NCBI GenBank assembly: GCA_951799405.1
Contig: OX637353.1
Coordinates: 14,198,001 to 14,262,000, forward strand
Length of the DNA stretch: 64,000 bases
From: Agapetus fuscipes
Taxonomy: Eukaryota > Arthropoda > Insecta > Trichoptera > Glossosomatidae
Direction of reading: 5' to 3'
Shown here: in pieces, positions 54,391 to 62,536 of the stretch
Layout of the letters: every line of letters begins with the position of its first letter
Position numbering within the stretch: position 1 is the stretch's first letter
Notes under the pieces: model-generated
What the model was told of the DNA's origin: nothing
What the model saw: only the letters and a program-made list of their open reading frames with translations
The model's database searches: none
Made by a program: the position numbers and the translations under genes

Positions 54391-54629
54391 CCCTTAGTAC
54401 GAGTTGTAAAACTTGAGAAAAGTAAAGTTTACGGAAAATATTAAAGCGTGATTTCTCCCAAAATCTGCCATTTTTGTTTCTTACACTTTATGGTCTTAGC
54501 AAAAGAGTTACAGTGATGAAGAAAATCAAGTTCAAACAAACAAAAACGGCAGATTTTGGGAGAAATCACTCTGTAATAATAATTGCCGTAAACTTTACAT
54601 TACTCAAGTTTTGCAACTCGTACTAAGCG
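54391..54629. mobile_element. M2 palindromic MITE, third copy
   Basis: 239 bp between TA dinucleotides (54389-54390, 54630-54631), CCCTTAGTACGAG to CTCGTACTAAGCG. Confidence 0.8.
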
Positions 54630-54631
54630 TA

Positions 54632-55114
54632 CTGATAAAATTTTGTAATTATGATTCAATAATTCATTCAAAAAAATGACAATGGATTTTTCATTGAAAA
54701 TGTTAATATTTTTTTCTGGCCGCGCAAAATAGGTTGACGAATTGTATTTCTCTTAACAAATCTAAAAAAAAACTAGGCCCTGGCAGCCCAAATTTATCAA
54801 AATAAATAATTAAGGAAAGCATATGCGTGCTGTAACGAAATTTTTAATGTACACGTCATTACTTGAGCTTTTAGTTAATTAACTTAATGAAATGTTAAAC
54901 GATGAAAACAGTCATTAATCTTAAATTAATTAATTCACCACTCCAAACGCCAGCATCATTATTTCACTAGTTAATTAGGAAAAAAAACACCTGAGACACT
55001 TTGGCATGAACTCTTGGTTAATTCGATTTGTTAACTGACGTTAATATAGTTAACCGAGTGCCATGAGAGTATGTTGAAAAAGTTAAGATGATAAAAAAAG
55101 TTGCGTTAATACAA
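54632..55114. other. unassigned AT-rich spacer
   Basis: No feature recognised. Confidence 0.3.
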
Positions 55115-55355
55115 GGGCCTGTTGCACCAACCTCCAATCAATATTTGATTGAAACATCAAATTTGATTGCTTAGTTCTGGTAAGGACCTCGGTTAAATAT
55201 TTCTCGAAAGTTGGTAAAAATGTGATGGAATTTGAAGAGGAAATATGATTCACATCAGCTGACTTACGTATATGCAATCAATTGTTTGACTTGAAAGGGA
55301 GAAATCACACTTAATTTTGATTTTCGTCTGATTGGAGTTTGGTGCAACAGACCCC
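55115..55355. mobile_element. M5 MITE with TGTTGCACCA-type inverted ends
   Basis: Left end GGGCCTGTTGCACCAACC, right end TTTGGTGCAACAGACCCC. The 25-bp arms match at most positions. The superfamily (Harbinger-like?) is uncertain because no clear target duplication was seen. Confidence 0.65.
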
Positions 55356-55377
55356 TAATGAGTTAACTTGGAAAAAG

Positions 55378-55695
55378 ATAGCTCAGTTGGTAGAGTGCTT
55401 ACACTATGTATATGCCGAGAGCTCTTGATCGAATCCTGCAACTTCTGCCACCTTTGTCTGAAACTGGGATGGCATTGGCAAAAATAAACAAAGTTTTTAC
55501 AGCATGGGGGGCAGCCTCATACCAATTTATCAATGAAGGAATAGTCAAACTTCAGTCGTAACGACAGTAAGTACCAAATTGCAAAACTGAGATATTTACT
55601 CATTGATTTTTCTAGAAAAATCGAGCCCATGACTTTGGAATACCGGTTCGTAGCGTTAACCATTAGACTATACAGCGGGCTGAAGTATACTGAAG
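55378..55695. mobile_element. SINE2 head, R1 scrap and SINE3 head
   Basis: 55378-55436 SINE2 head (agctcagttggtagagtgct). 55437-55542 partial R1 (minus). 55660-55690 reverse SINE3 head (cgttaaccattagactata). Confidence 0.5.
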
Positions 55696-55916
55696 TATCG
55701 TCACCTTATTGCTTGTTTGTCTTATCTCCAACAGAAGTAATTTCGCATGAGCAATGTTTGTGTGTGTACTGGACCAATGTGTCTTATGAAAACGGAAAAT
55801 TTATTTTGAAAATATTAAAAACAGCTGACAAATGATCGTGTTTTTATTTTGTTAGATTGTGTAAAATTTTCTTCTTAAGACTGATGGTAGATAAGTCAAA
55901 CAAGCACTGGGGGACG
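55696..55916 (+). mobile_element. M1 MITE
   Basis: ccttattgcttgtttgtc to aaacaagcactgggggacgg. Confidence 0.7.
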
Positions 55917-56096
55917 GTATGAATTCACACAAATTCTGACTCAACTGCAAACTTATGGATTCTGGGATTACCCGAATGCACAGTTCGCAGAAAGTTAGAC
56001 GGTCCAGTAAGCCTGCAGTACTCCACACATATAGTACGGTTCTAGGTCTACAGGTTAGAGCGCCCTCCAACCACTTCACGAGGGTTCCACGACAAG

Positions 56097-56165
56097 ATGT
56101 CCAACGACACAATGTCCACAGACAAAATGTCAACCCGACAGAATGTCCACCGGTAAAAAATCCAC
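56097..56165 (-). repeat. 15-bp motif array, left of the Gypsy element
   Basis: atgtccaacgacaca, atgtccacagacaaa, atgtcaacccgacag, atgtccaccggtaaa: about 15-bp units. The reverse complement continues on the far side of the Gypsy element at 63740-63890. Confidence 0.65.
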
Positions 56166-56194
56166 CGAAGTATTGATTAAATTAGTTCATTTTG

Positions 56195-56410
56195 AACAGG
56201 AAGGAGCTGGAAGAGGAGACGGTTCTCGAGGGACCATGTAGACCGCATGAACGAAGGAAGGATAGCCCGAGTCGTGGCACAGGAGATACCTGACGGCCAG
56301 CGTCTACCAGGTCGCCCTCCCAAAGATGGAAGAACACCTGGTCTTCTGCATCACAGGAGGGAGTTCCACAATAAACAGATCCTAGATCTATAACAAGAGG
56401 AAGAAGAAGA
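56195..56410 (+). pseudogene. LINE-E (RTE-like) C-terminal fragment with frameshift
   Basis: RRRFSRDHVDRMNEGRIARV then GQRLPGRPPK in one frame, after which the match moves to another frame (RWKNTWSS). It ends in a GAA-rich tail (56400-56412). Confidence 0.5.
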
Positions 56411-56448
56411 GTTTTTTTTGTTTTTTTAATGAAATACGATTTATGGTT

Positions 56449-56452
56449 GTAT
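56449..56452. repeat. target-site duplication, left
   Basis: GTAT directly before the left LTR; it matches 63722-63725. Confidence 0.85.
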
Positions 56453-56515
56453 TGTTACGTAATTAGGGTTCAATTGTCTTCAAATTAAAAATACACAGGT
56501 CTTCTTCAATAGTTA

Positions 56516-56521
56516 TTTATT
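56516..56521 (-). terminator. polyadenylation signal AATAAA in the 3' LTR
   Basis: AATAAA on the element strand, about 140 nt past the TATA box position within the LTR. It is the natural candidate for 3' end formation. Confidence 0.5.
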
Positions 56522-56881
56522 TTACACAGTTACAAAATTTATTTTCACACTACTTTCTCGATTATTCCATTGGTTTCGGTTCACTGATCAGATGGCTTCG
56601 ATGTGTTTGTTAGTCGCTATGATACTGGCCCGCTCTGCAGGCCATTCGCACCTTTATACTCTTCAGAGCAGTATGATCCAGAACTAAAGTCGCCAGACGG
56701 TTCCAGAGTAATTATTACTTCTCGACGCTTCACGTACTACCTAGAGATACAACCAAAATCCTACCTACAAATGTAACACAGTATTCCTATAATTATAACA
56801 AATACCTACTTAGCCTAGAGAATTCTACACTTATACATAATTATCGATCTTACCTACCAATACTTTTGAGGATTCTTATAA

Positions 56882-56969
56882 CTATAACTATCCATACTTA
56901 TTTCAATATTTATATTTACATAACACTATAACTACCCATACTTATTTCAATATTTATATTTACATAACA
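56882..56969. repeat. 44-bp tandem duplication at the LTR end
   Basis: Units 56882-56925 and 56926-56969 differ at one position. Each ends in tttacataaca, so the LTR terminus is present twice. The same duplication is in the other LTR (63634-63721). Confidence 0.9.
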
Positions 56970-56982
56970 CTACCCCCCACCT
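56970..56982 (-). other. polypurine tract
   Basis: AGGTGGGGGGTAG on the element strand, touching the 3' LTR. It starts plus-strand DNA synthesis and also encodes the last residues of Pol and its stop. Confidence 0.85.
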
Positions 56983-59900
56983 AGACTGTTTCGTCCCGGA
57001 ACAGTCTTGACTCTGTGTAGGTAGGGGCATGCTGATCCACGTCGACACCCTGTGGTCAGGAAGAAGTGGCAGTCCACGGATTTCTCCCCACTGGCTCTCG
57101 GCTGCGCTTGCTCGCAGCACACCATGACGCTGATGCCGACTCCCGAGAACACTGCTTCAATCATACTCCGGATTATCCGCCAGTCTCGATTAGCGCGGCT
57201 GCCACCCATCTTCGGTATTGCCAGACGCGCCTGCTGATCCTCCAACATGTAGTCACGCAGCTCAACAAGGCCGTCCCACAATGCCTTGTAGTCCTCTTCC
57301 AGGTTGCTGGAATCCGGGACAACCAGGCAGTATGCTTGTTGACGCCCCTTCGGTAGTCTCAGAGCTCTTCCTTGCGGGCTGCTCGAGGGTTGCGGTTCTC
57401 CGAATTTGTATCGGAAGACCCGTGCAATTCCTCTAGACATATCTAGATCTTCCGGTACACTGCATGCCAGTGTGTGGTCCCTAGTGACCTCAAATAAGTC
57501 CTTGTGGACTTCTGTGGTCACTCCATGGCGAAACTTCTGCCCTGCCTTCGCGTTCTCCCAAAACGTCTCAAAGGCTGGTGATCTTTCGGATGCGACGCAC
57601 TTTCGTACTTTTTGGGCTGGTTGGTCATCATTATCGCCTAGGTATGGTGAGAGGCGATTGTAGTGCACGACCCTTGGTTTTCCGTTTGGTCTCTTTTTTA
57701 TGCGGTAGACCACATCGTTGATGCGCTCCAAGATCTCGTACGGCCCGTCCCAGGAACGCTGAAGTTTCGGACAGTATCCTTGGCGCCTCTTGGGGTCAAA
57801 AAGCCACACCCAGTCACCAGCTTTGTACCCCATGCTGTCAGCTCTGGTGTCATAGCGCTCCTTCATTTGATCGCTGGCTTCCCCGATGTTCATGCGGACC
57901 TGATCATGGATGTCATCCAGCCTCCTGCGAAGGTCTGTCACATAGTCTTCTCCGGCTAGGTCTTCACCTGGTTTGCAGCCAAATTTGAGATCACAAGGAA
58001 GTCGCATTTCTCGCCCAAACAGTATGCTGCTGGGAGTCTTCTTCGTCGTTTCCTGAACAGCCGACCGGTAAGCCAATAAGAACAAAGGCAGATGTCGGTC
58101 CCAGTCCCGCTGATGGCTGGACACTACTTTGGCTAAGTACCTCCCCACGGTACGGTTCATCCTTTCCACCATTCCATCAGACTGTGGATGTAGCGCAGTG
58201 GTCCTGGTCTTGTAGATCCCTAGCCGCTCACACATTTGCTGGAAGATAGCAGCTTCAAAGTTCCTTCCCTGATCAGAATGTAATTCCAGGGGTACGCCAA
58301 ACCTGCTGATAAATTCGGTAACTAGAACTTCAGTCACGGTTACGGCCTCTTGGTTAGGGATTGAGTAAGCTTCCACCCACTTGCTGAAGTAATCCATCAC
58401 CACCATGATGTACTTGTTACCCTTCTCAGTTGTAGGAAATGGGCCAGCTATGTCGATGGCAATTCTTTCAAAGGGGCTGCCAACATTGTACTGACGCATT
58501 GGTACTCGCCTTTTCCTTTGCGGTCCATTGGCCGTTGCACAGGTTACACATTTTCGACACCAATCTTTGACGTCTTCGCTGCAGTTGATCCAGTAAAATC
58601 GCTCTTTCACTTTCTCCAGCGTCTTCTTAACGCCTAGATGTCCTCCAGAAGTTCCTCCATGCAGCAGTCCAAGGATTTCCGGTACTCGGCTCCTCGGAAC
58701 GAGGGTTTGCTTTCTTCTAAGTGTGCCGTCTTCCTTCTCGATCTTTCGTTTCAGAAACCCTCCTTCTATCACTATGGATCCCCATTGAGCCCAATAAGCC
58801 TTGACAGTTGGTGATAAGGGGGCGAGTTTTTCCCAGGTTGGCCTTTCTCCTTCTCGCGCCCATTCCATCACATACTTCAAGTCCGGATCATTCAGTTGGT
58901 CTTGCGCCAATTTTTCATCTTGCCAGTCCTCATCTTCGGTGGTCGTCCTTTGGACAATTGCTACCTTGTCCTCCATCTTGCTGCAATGTTTGCAGTCACT
59001 GGCGCATGGTCGTCTGGATAATGCATCCGCATTTCGATGAAGCGTGCCAGGTCTATGTTCGGAGTCATAATCATACTCCTGGAGCCTTTCAATCCATCTA
59101 GCCACTTGCCCTTCTGGGTTTTTGAATTTCAGAAGCCAAACCAGTGCAGCATGATCAGTCCGTAGTGTGAATTTTCTCCCGTACAAGTATTTGCGGAAGT
59201 GTTCCACTGATTTTATCACGGCAAGAAGCTCTCGTCTGGTCACGCAATAATTTCGTTCTGGCTTGGAAAGCACTTTACTGAAGTAACCCAGAACAGTCTC
59301 ATGCCCATCCTGTATTTGGGAAAGGACGCCTCCTATCCCCACATTACTAGCGTCGGTATCCAGGATGAACTTTCCATCTTTTAGTGGGTAGCTCAAGATG
59401 GGGGCACTTGTTAATCTTCCCTTAAGCTCTTCAAATGCTTGTGCGCAGGAATCACTCCAATGGAAGCGAGTGTTTTCTTCCGTAAGCTTGGTGAGCGGTT
59501 TTGCAATGTCCGCAAATCTTGGCACAAACCTCCTGTAATAAGTGCACAGCCCCAGGAAACTCCTAGTTTCATGTTTGTCCTTCAGCACGGGCCAGTCTCT
59601 TACTGCCTTGATTTTGGCAGGGTCAACTTCAACTCCACGTTGAGAAACTATGTGTCCCAGGTAATTTACTTGTTTCTTGAACAGGTTACACTTTTTCGGG
59701 TTGAGCTTCAGTCCAGCGTCTTGTAGTCGCCCGAAAACTTGCTCCAGATTTCTCAACTGATGGTTGAAGTCCTTTCCCAGGATGATTATGTCATCCAAGT
59801 ATACCAGGCAGGTTTCCCATGATAGTCCTCGCAGCACATTCTCCATCAGCCTTTCAAACGTGGCGGGGGCATTGCATAAGCCAAATGGCATCACGGTGAA

Positions 59901-61232
59901 CTGCCAAAGTCCAGATCCAGTCGAGAATGCAGTTTTCTCCTTATCTTTGGCATCCAATTCAACTTGCCAGTAGCCACTTTTCAGGTCCAATGTGGAAAAA
60001 ATGGTGCATCCTGCCAATGTGTCCAAGGTGTCGTCAATCCTTGGCAGAGGGTAACTATCCTTTTTCGTAACATCGTTGAGCAGTCTGTAGTCCACACAAA
60101 ATCTCGTGGTACCATCCTTCTTTTTCACCAGTACCACCGGGGATGTCCAAGGGCTACTTGATGGTTCTATGATGCCATCCTTGCTCATGTCTTTGATGAT
60201 CTTGTCAGCTTCTTCCCGCTTTGCAAAGGGTAGTCTTCTTGGAGCCTGTTTTATTGGTCTCGCTTCTCCGGTGTCTATGCTATGTCGCACTACCTTGGTT
60301 CTTCCCAGACGGCCATTAGAGTCCTCGAAAATGTTCTGGTAGCGGCAGATCAAACTCCTCACTCTCCGTTTGTTTTCCTCGGTTAGACCTTGGGAAGCGT
60401 CGTGGACCAGGGCTTCCAATTGTGTTGACAATTTGTTTCCTTCGCATGACATGTTTGTCATCTGTTGCACAATGGAAGTTATCCTCTCACATCTGCCCAA
60501 AACAAAACCTTCATTCATTTTAACTGGGTAGCTGTTCACATTCATGATCTTGACAGGAATGGTCTCCTTTGCGCGAATCACTGTTCTTGCCACCATGACT
60601 CCTTTGTTAACATTGTCCATGTTCTCCGGTTCTATCATACAGATTTGGTCATTTGTACTACTGGAATCCAGGCGGGCACTCACTATCATCTCGGATCGCC
60701 CCTTCACTTCGGTATTCTTGGCTAGGATAACACGTGCAGCCAGTTCTTTCCGTCTTTGCAGGATGACTTCTTCATTTCCAATTTTAATGGACCCTTTCTT
60801 TAAATTTAAACTGCACCCAAATCTGTCCAGTATGTCCATTCCCAATATAACGTCTTCTTCAATGTTGGCCACCAACGTCCGATGAACAAAAGTGGTGCTG
60901 CCAATTTGGAAGGTGGCAATCGTCTCCCCATACACCTGTGCTGACTCTCCCGTGGCGGTGTGCAGAGACCACTTTGTTGGTGCAATCTGCTTACCTCGTG
61001 CCACTATGTCGCGTCTCAGAATTGTCCTGGTTGCTCCCGTGTCCACCAGTAGTTCACGAGTTACTCCATCTATTATGCCATTGATAAAAATGCTGCTGGC
61101 TTTTCCTCTCACGGTTGCGACAGTAGCAGCAGATTTCAGGGCCTCTCCAGCGTGGGTCAACGGTTGCCCCTTCCCATTAACCCTTTCTAGTTTTCCGCAG
61201 CCTGTTTTCTGGGTTTCTGAGGCTTGGGACAC
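56970..61232 (-). CDS. pol: Gag-Pol frame: Pol polyprotein with C-terminal macrodomain and CCCH zinc finger
   Basis: 1420 residues in the -1 frame relative to gag; a TAA lies directly before the first codon (a GTG), so it is made by frameshifting. Protease: LLVDTGAT, residues 61-68, and ILGMDILDRFG. RT: D416 in STLDLKSGYWQ and YLDD at 478-481. RNase H: D625/D627, E668, D693, D736. Integrase: zinc motif H858, H865, C895, C898; catalytic D927, D987, E1023; GPY motif 1163-1165. Normal Gypsy Pol ends soon after. Here about 210 more residues follow: an OARD1-like macrodomain (about 1241-1373) and a CCCH finger (C1388, C1396, C1402, H1406). The TAG stop is the last triplet before the 3' LTR. No chromodomain was found. 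Confidence 0.95.
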   Translation of the reverse strand: MSQASETQKTGCGKLERVNGKGQPLTHAGEALKSAATVATVRGKASSIFINGIIDGVTRELLVDTGATRTILRRDIVARGKQIAPTKWSLHTATGESAQVYGETIATFQIGSTTFVHRTLVANIEEDVILGMDILDRFGCSLNLKKGSIKIGNEEVILQRRKELAARVILAKNTEVKGRSEMIVSARLDSSSTNDQICMIEPENMDNVNKGVMVARTVIRAKETIPVKIMNVNSYPVKMNEGFVLGRCERITSIVQQMTNMSCEGNKLSTQLEALVHDASQGLTEENKRRVRSLICRYQNIFEDSNGRLGRTKVVRHSIDTGEARPIKQAPRRLPFAKREEADKIIKDMSKDGIIEPSSSPWTSPVVLVKKKDGTTRFCVDYRLLNDVTKKDSYPLPRIDDTLDTLAGCTIFSTLDLKSGYWQVELDAKDKEKTAFSTGSGLWQFTVMPFGLCNAPATFERLMENVLRGLSWETCLVYLDDIIILGKDFNHQLRNLEQVFGRLQDAGLKLNPKKCNLFKKQVNYLGHIVSQRGVEVDPAKIKAVRDWPVLKDKHETRSFLGLCTYYRRFVPRFADIAKPLTKLTEENTRFHWSDSCAQAFEELKGRLTSAPILSYPLKDGKFILDTDASNVGIGGVLSQIQDGHETVLGYFSKVLSKPERNYCVTRRELLAVIKSVEHFRKYLYGRKFTLRTDHAALVWLLKFKNPEGQVARWIERLQEYDYDSEHRPGTLHRNADALSRRPCASDCKHCSKMEDKVAIVQRTTTEDEDWQDEKLAQDQLNDPDLKYVMEWAREGERPTWEKLAPLSPTVKAYWAQWGSIVIEGGFLKRKIEKEDGTLRRKQTLVPRSRVPEILGLLHGGTSGGHLGVKKTLEKVKERFYWINCSEDVKDWCRKCVTCATANGPQRKRRVPMRQYNVGSPFERIAIDIAGPFPTTEKGNKYIMVVMDYFSKWVEAYSIPNQEAVTVTEVLVTEFISRFGVPLELHSDQGRNFEAAIFQQMCERLGIYKTRTTALHPQSDGMVERMNRTVGRYLAKVVSSHQRDWDRHLPLFLLAYRSAVQETTKKTPSSILFGREMRLPCDLKFGCKPGEDLAGEDYVTDLRRRLDDIHDQVRMNIGEASDQMKERYDTRADSMGYKAGDWVWLFDPKRRQGYCPKLQRSWDGPYEILERINDVVYRIKKRPNGKPRVVHYNRLSPYLGDNDDQPAQKVRKCVASERSPAFETFWENAKAGQKFRHGVTTEVHKDLFEVTRDHTLACSVPEDLDMSRGIARVFRYKFGEPQPSSSPQGRALRLPKGRQQAYCLVVPDSSNLEEDYKALWDGLVELRDYMLEDQQARLAIPKMGGSRANRDWRIIRSMIEAVFSGVGISVMVCCEQAQPRASGEKSVDCHFFLTTGCRRGSACPYLHRVKTVPGRNSLGGG
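57015..57071 (-). other. CCCH zinc finger of Pol (residues 1388-1406)
   Basis: C-x7-C-x5-C-x3-H, close to the C-x7/8-C-x5-C-x3-H form of RNA-binding CCCH fingers (TIS11/Unkempt/ZAP-like). Aromatic residues F1390-F1391 and Y1404 sit where such fingers carry RNA-stacking residues. Spacing fits the family; RNA binding is inferred. Confidence 0.7.
57114..57512 (-). other. OARD1-like macrodomain of Pol (about residues 1241-1373)
   Basis: Segments follow the order of the OARD1/TARG1-type macro fold: KDLFEVTRDHTLACSV (strand and ADP-ribose contact loop), DLDMSRGIARVFRYKFG (family form MGxGIAxxFxxxFG), QQAYCLVV, DYKALWDGLVELR (helix), LAIPKMGG (family form MPxIGxG), a conserved W1351, then IIRSMIEAVFSGVGISVMV. 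By ungapped alignment the lysine and aspartate used for catalysis in human OARD1 fall on P1306 and A1347, so binding without hydrolysis is possible. The assignment is from motif order by eye. Confidence 0.75.
57633..58670 (-). other. integrase region of Pol (residues 855-1200)
   Basis: HHCC zinc-binding N-terminus, D-x59-D-x35-E catalytic core (LHSDQGRNFE, HPQSDGMVER) and GPY-type C-terminal module, all intact. Confidence 0.9.
58998..60170 (-). other. reverse transcriptase and RNase H region of Pol (residues 355-745)
   Basis: RT residues 355-530 with intact catalytic aspartates; RNase H residues 615-745 with DTDASNVGIGG, RRELLAV, RTDHAAL and NADALSR blocks. Confidence 0.9.
60813..61115 (-). 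other. aspartic protease region of Pol (residues 40-140)
   Basis: Single-subunit retropepsin: VDTGAT active site (D64) and the downstream ILGMDIL strand. Expected to act as a dimer. Confidence 0.85.
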
Positions 61233-62536
61233 TTAGTGCTAAGGTGGCCCAGCTGTCCGCAGTTCCAGCAGCGTGGGTCTCGTCTTCGAGGTCTCAGACG
61301 TTCCAGCACTTTTTCAATTAGCTCCTCGGTTGTAGGTAGCTTGACCTCCTCTGCCTCGACTGCACGAACCCTGGCGTGGCCCCTGATGGACTGTTTGACA
61401 GCCTCAAACTCGAGAGCTTGGCTGAGCGCCTCGTTCAAAGCCTTGGGATGGGCCAGTTTTACGGCTTGTTGCGTCTCCCATTCCCGCAATCCATTTAGGA
61501 ACTTGTCCACTGCCAAGCTCTCACAGATGTCGTCGGAGGCTGTCGGGTAAGCGTCTCGTACCAGGCGGGCGATGTCCATTTCAAACTCCTGGAGGCTCTC
61601 GTTGGGCTTCTGCACCCTTGTGTTCAGCTGCGACTTGTACAGCTGCTCCAGGCACTTGTGGCCATAGCGCATATCCAAGCGCTGCTTCAGCTGCCCAAAG
61701 TCACCACGGTTGTCCAGGGGTATGGCCTGCAGAACCCTGAGAGCGTCTCCTCGGAGCGACAGGCTGAGAACCGAAGCCTTCTTCTGCTGGCTCCAGGCTC
61801 CCATCATGGCAGCCGTCTCAAAGAGGGTCAAGTATTCCTCCCACGACGTCTTCCCGTCGAAGGTTGGGAGGTTGTGCTTGGCTAGGGAAGGGTCATCATC
61901 CCCTCTTGTGATCCTGGTTGGAGTTGAGCATCCCTGGTCGGTCTCGTCGTGAAGGCCGCCTTTGGGGGAGATTCTGGTGGACTCCATCTGGCACTTGTCA
62001 GCCAGCTCGGCACGCAGACGGTCTTCCAGGTTTGACATCCGAGTCTCCATTTCCCCCTTCAGGGCCGAGAGGTTGGTTGTCATCTTCTCCTCTATTTCTC
62101 CTTTCAGGGTTGTGAGACTATCCGCTATCTCCGCCTTCAGGTCGGTCACCACTTCCTTCAGGTTGGTGGTCATCTTCTCCTCCAGCCCGGTCAGGTCCTC
62201 CTTCAGGGTCTTGGCGTTGTCAGCCATCTTCTCCTCCAGGGTCTTGGCGTTGTCAGCCATCTCCACTTTCAGTCCTGTCAGGTTACTGGTCATCTTCTCC
62301 TCCATGGTAGTGAGGCCTTCCTTCAAGTTTCCATTGATGCTGAGGTTCAGCTCCTCAAGGGCGCGGTCTCCCCCAGATGCCATGACAAAGTATGCCGCGT
62401 CTTCGCCTGACTGTTCTAGAGCTTTCATGAGGCGTGCTTGTAAGGCCGCCTTCCCTCCTGAGGTCTCCAGGTCCCTCTCCAGAAGCTCATTCTTAAGCTC
62501 AGTGACTTTGAGGTCCTTGATGTTCACCTTAGCCAT
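61187..62536 (-). CDS. gag: Gag polyprotein with SAP-like N-terminus
   Basis: 449 residues from ATG 62536, which follows a 12-nt A run. Residues 8-42 (LKVTELKNELLERD ... GGKAALQARLMKAL) match the helix-extended-helix SAP motif, a DNA/chromatin-binding module. Residues 68-182 are a repetitive predicted coiled coil built on EEKMTxNLxxLKxE-like units (EEKM occurs several times). Residues 222-385 resemble Ty3/Gypsy capsid (LPTFDGKTSWEEYLTLFE; YGHKCLEQLYKSQL). A zinc knuckle, C423-x2-C426-x4-H431-x4-C436, lies near the end and would bind genomic RNA. It overlaps pol by 46 nt. Function: particle assembly and RNA packaging; the SAP motif may help with chromatin access. Confidence 0.9.
   Translation of the reverse strand: MAKVNIKDLKVTELKNELLERDLETSGGKAALQARLMKALEQSGEDAAYFVMASGGDRALEELNLSINGNLKEGLTTMEEKMTSNLTGLKVEMADNAKTLEEKMADNAKTLKEDLTGLEEKMTTNLKEVVTDLKAEIADSLTTLKGEIEEKMTTNLSALKGEMETRMSNLEDRLRAELADKCQMESTRISPKGGLHDETDQGCSTPTRITRGDDDPSLAKHNLPTFDGKTSWEEYLTLFETAAMMGAWSQQKKASVLSLSLRGDALRVLQAIPLDNRGDFGQLKQRLDMRYGHKCLEQLYKSQLNTRVQKPNESLQEFEMDIARLVRDAYPTASDDICESLAVDKFLNGLREWETQQAVKLAHPKALNEALSQALEFEAVKQSIRGHARVRAVEAEEVKLPTTEELIEKVLERLRPRRRDPRCWNCGQLGHLSTKCPKPQKPRKQAAEN
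61190..61196 (-). promoter_or_regulatory. candidate -1 frameshift site GGAAAAC
   Basis: The heptamer ends at the base before the gag TAG, read as G GAA AAC in the gag frame. It lies inside the only gag/pol overlap (61187-61232). The A-site slip AAC to AAA is standard. The P-site is non-canonical but has a G-GA precedent in known retroviral sites. The exact site is inferred. Confidence 0.45.

Larger units (their letters stand above)
56453..56969 (-). repeat. 3' LTR of the Gypsy element, 517 bp
   Basis: Plus-strand ends TGTTACG...ATAACA (TG..CA). The only difference from the other LTR is C at 56777 against T at 63529. Confidence 0.95.

Noticed and set aside
56453..56972. Envelope gene between pol and the 3' LTR
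   Set aside because: Pol ends at the base adjoining the LTR, so there is no room for env.
57633..57740. Chromodomain after integrase
   Set aside because: After GPY the sequence lacks the aromatic cage pattern; the following domain fits a macro fold better.
57052..61236. Many plus-strand ORFs of 60-114 codons opposite pol
   Set aside because: All are antisense to an intact, well-conserved minus-strand pol.
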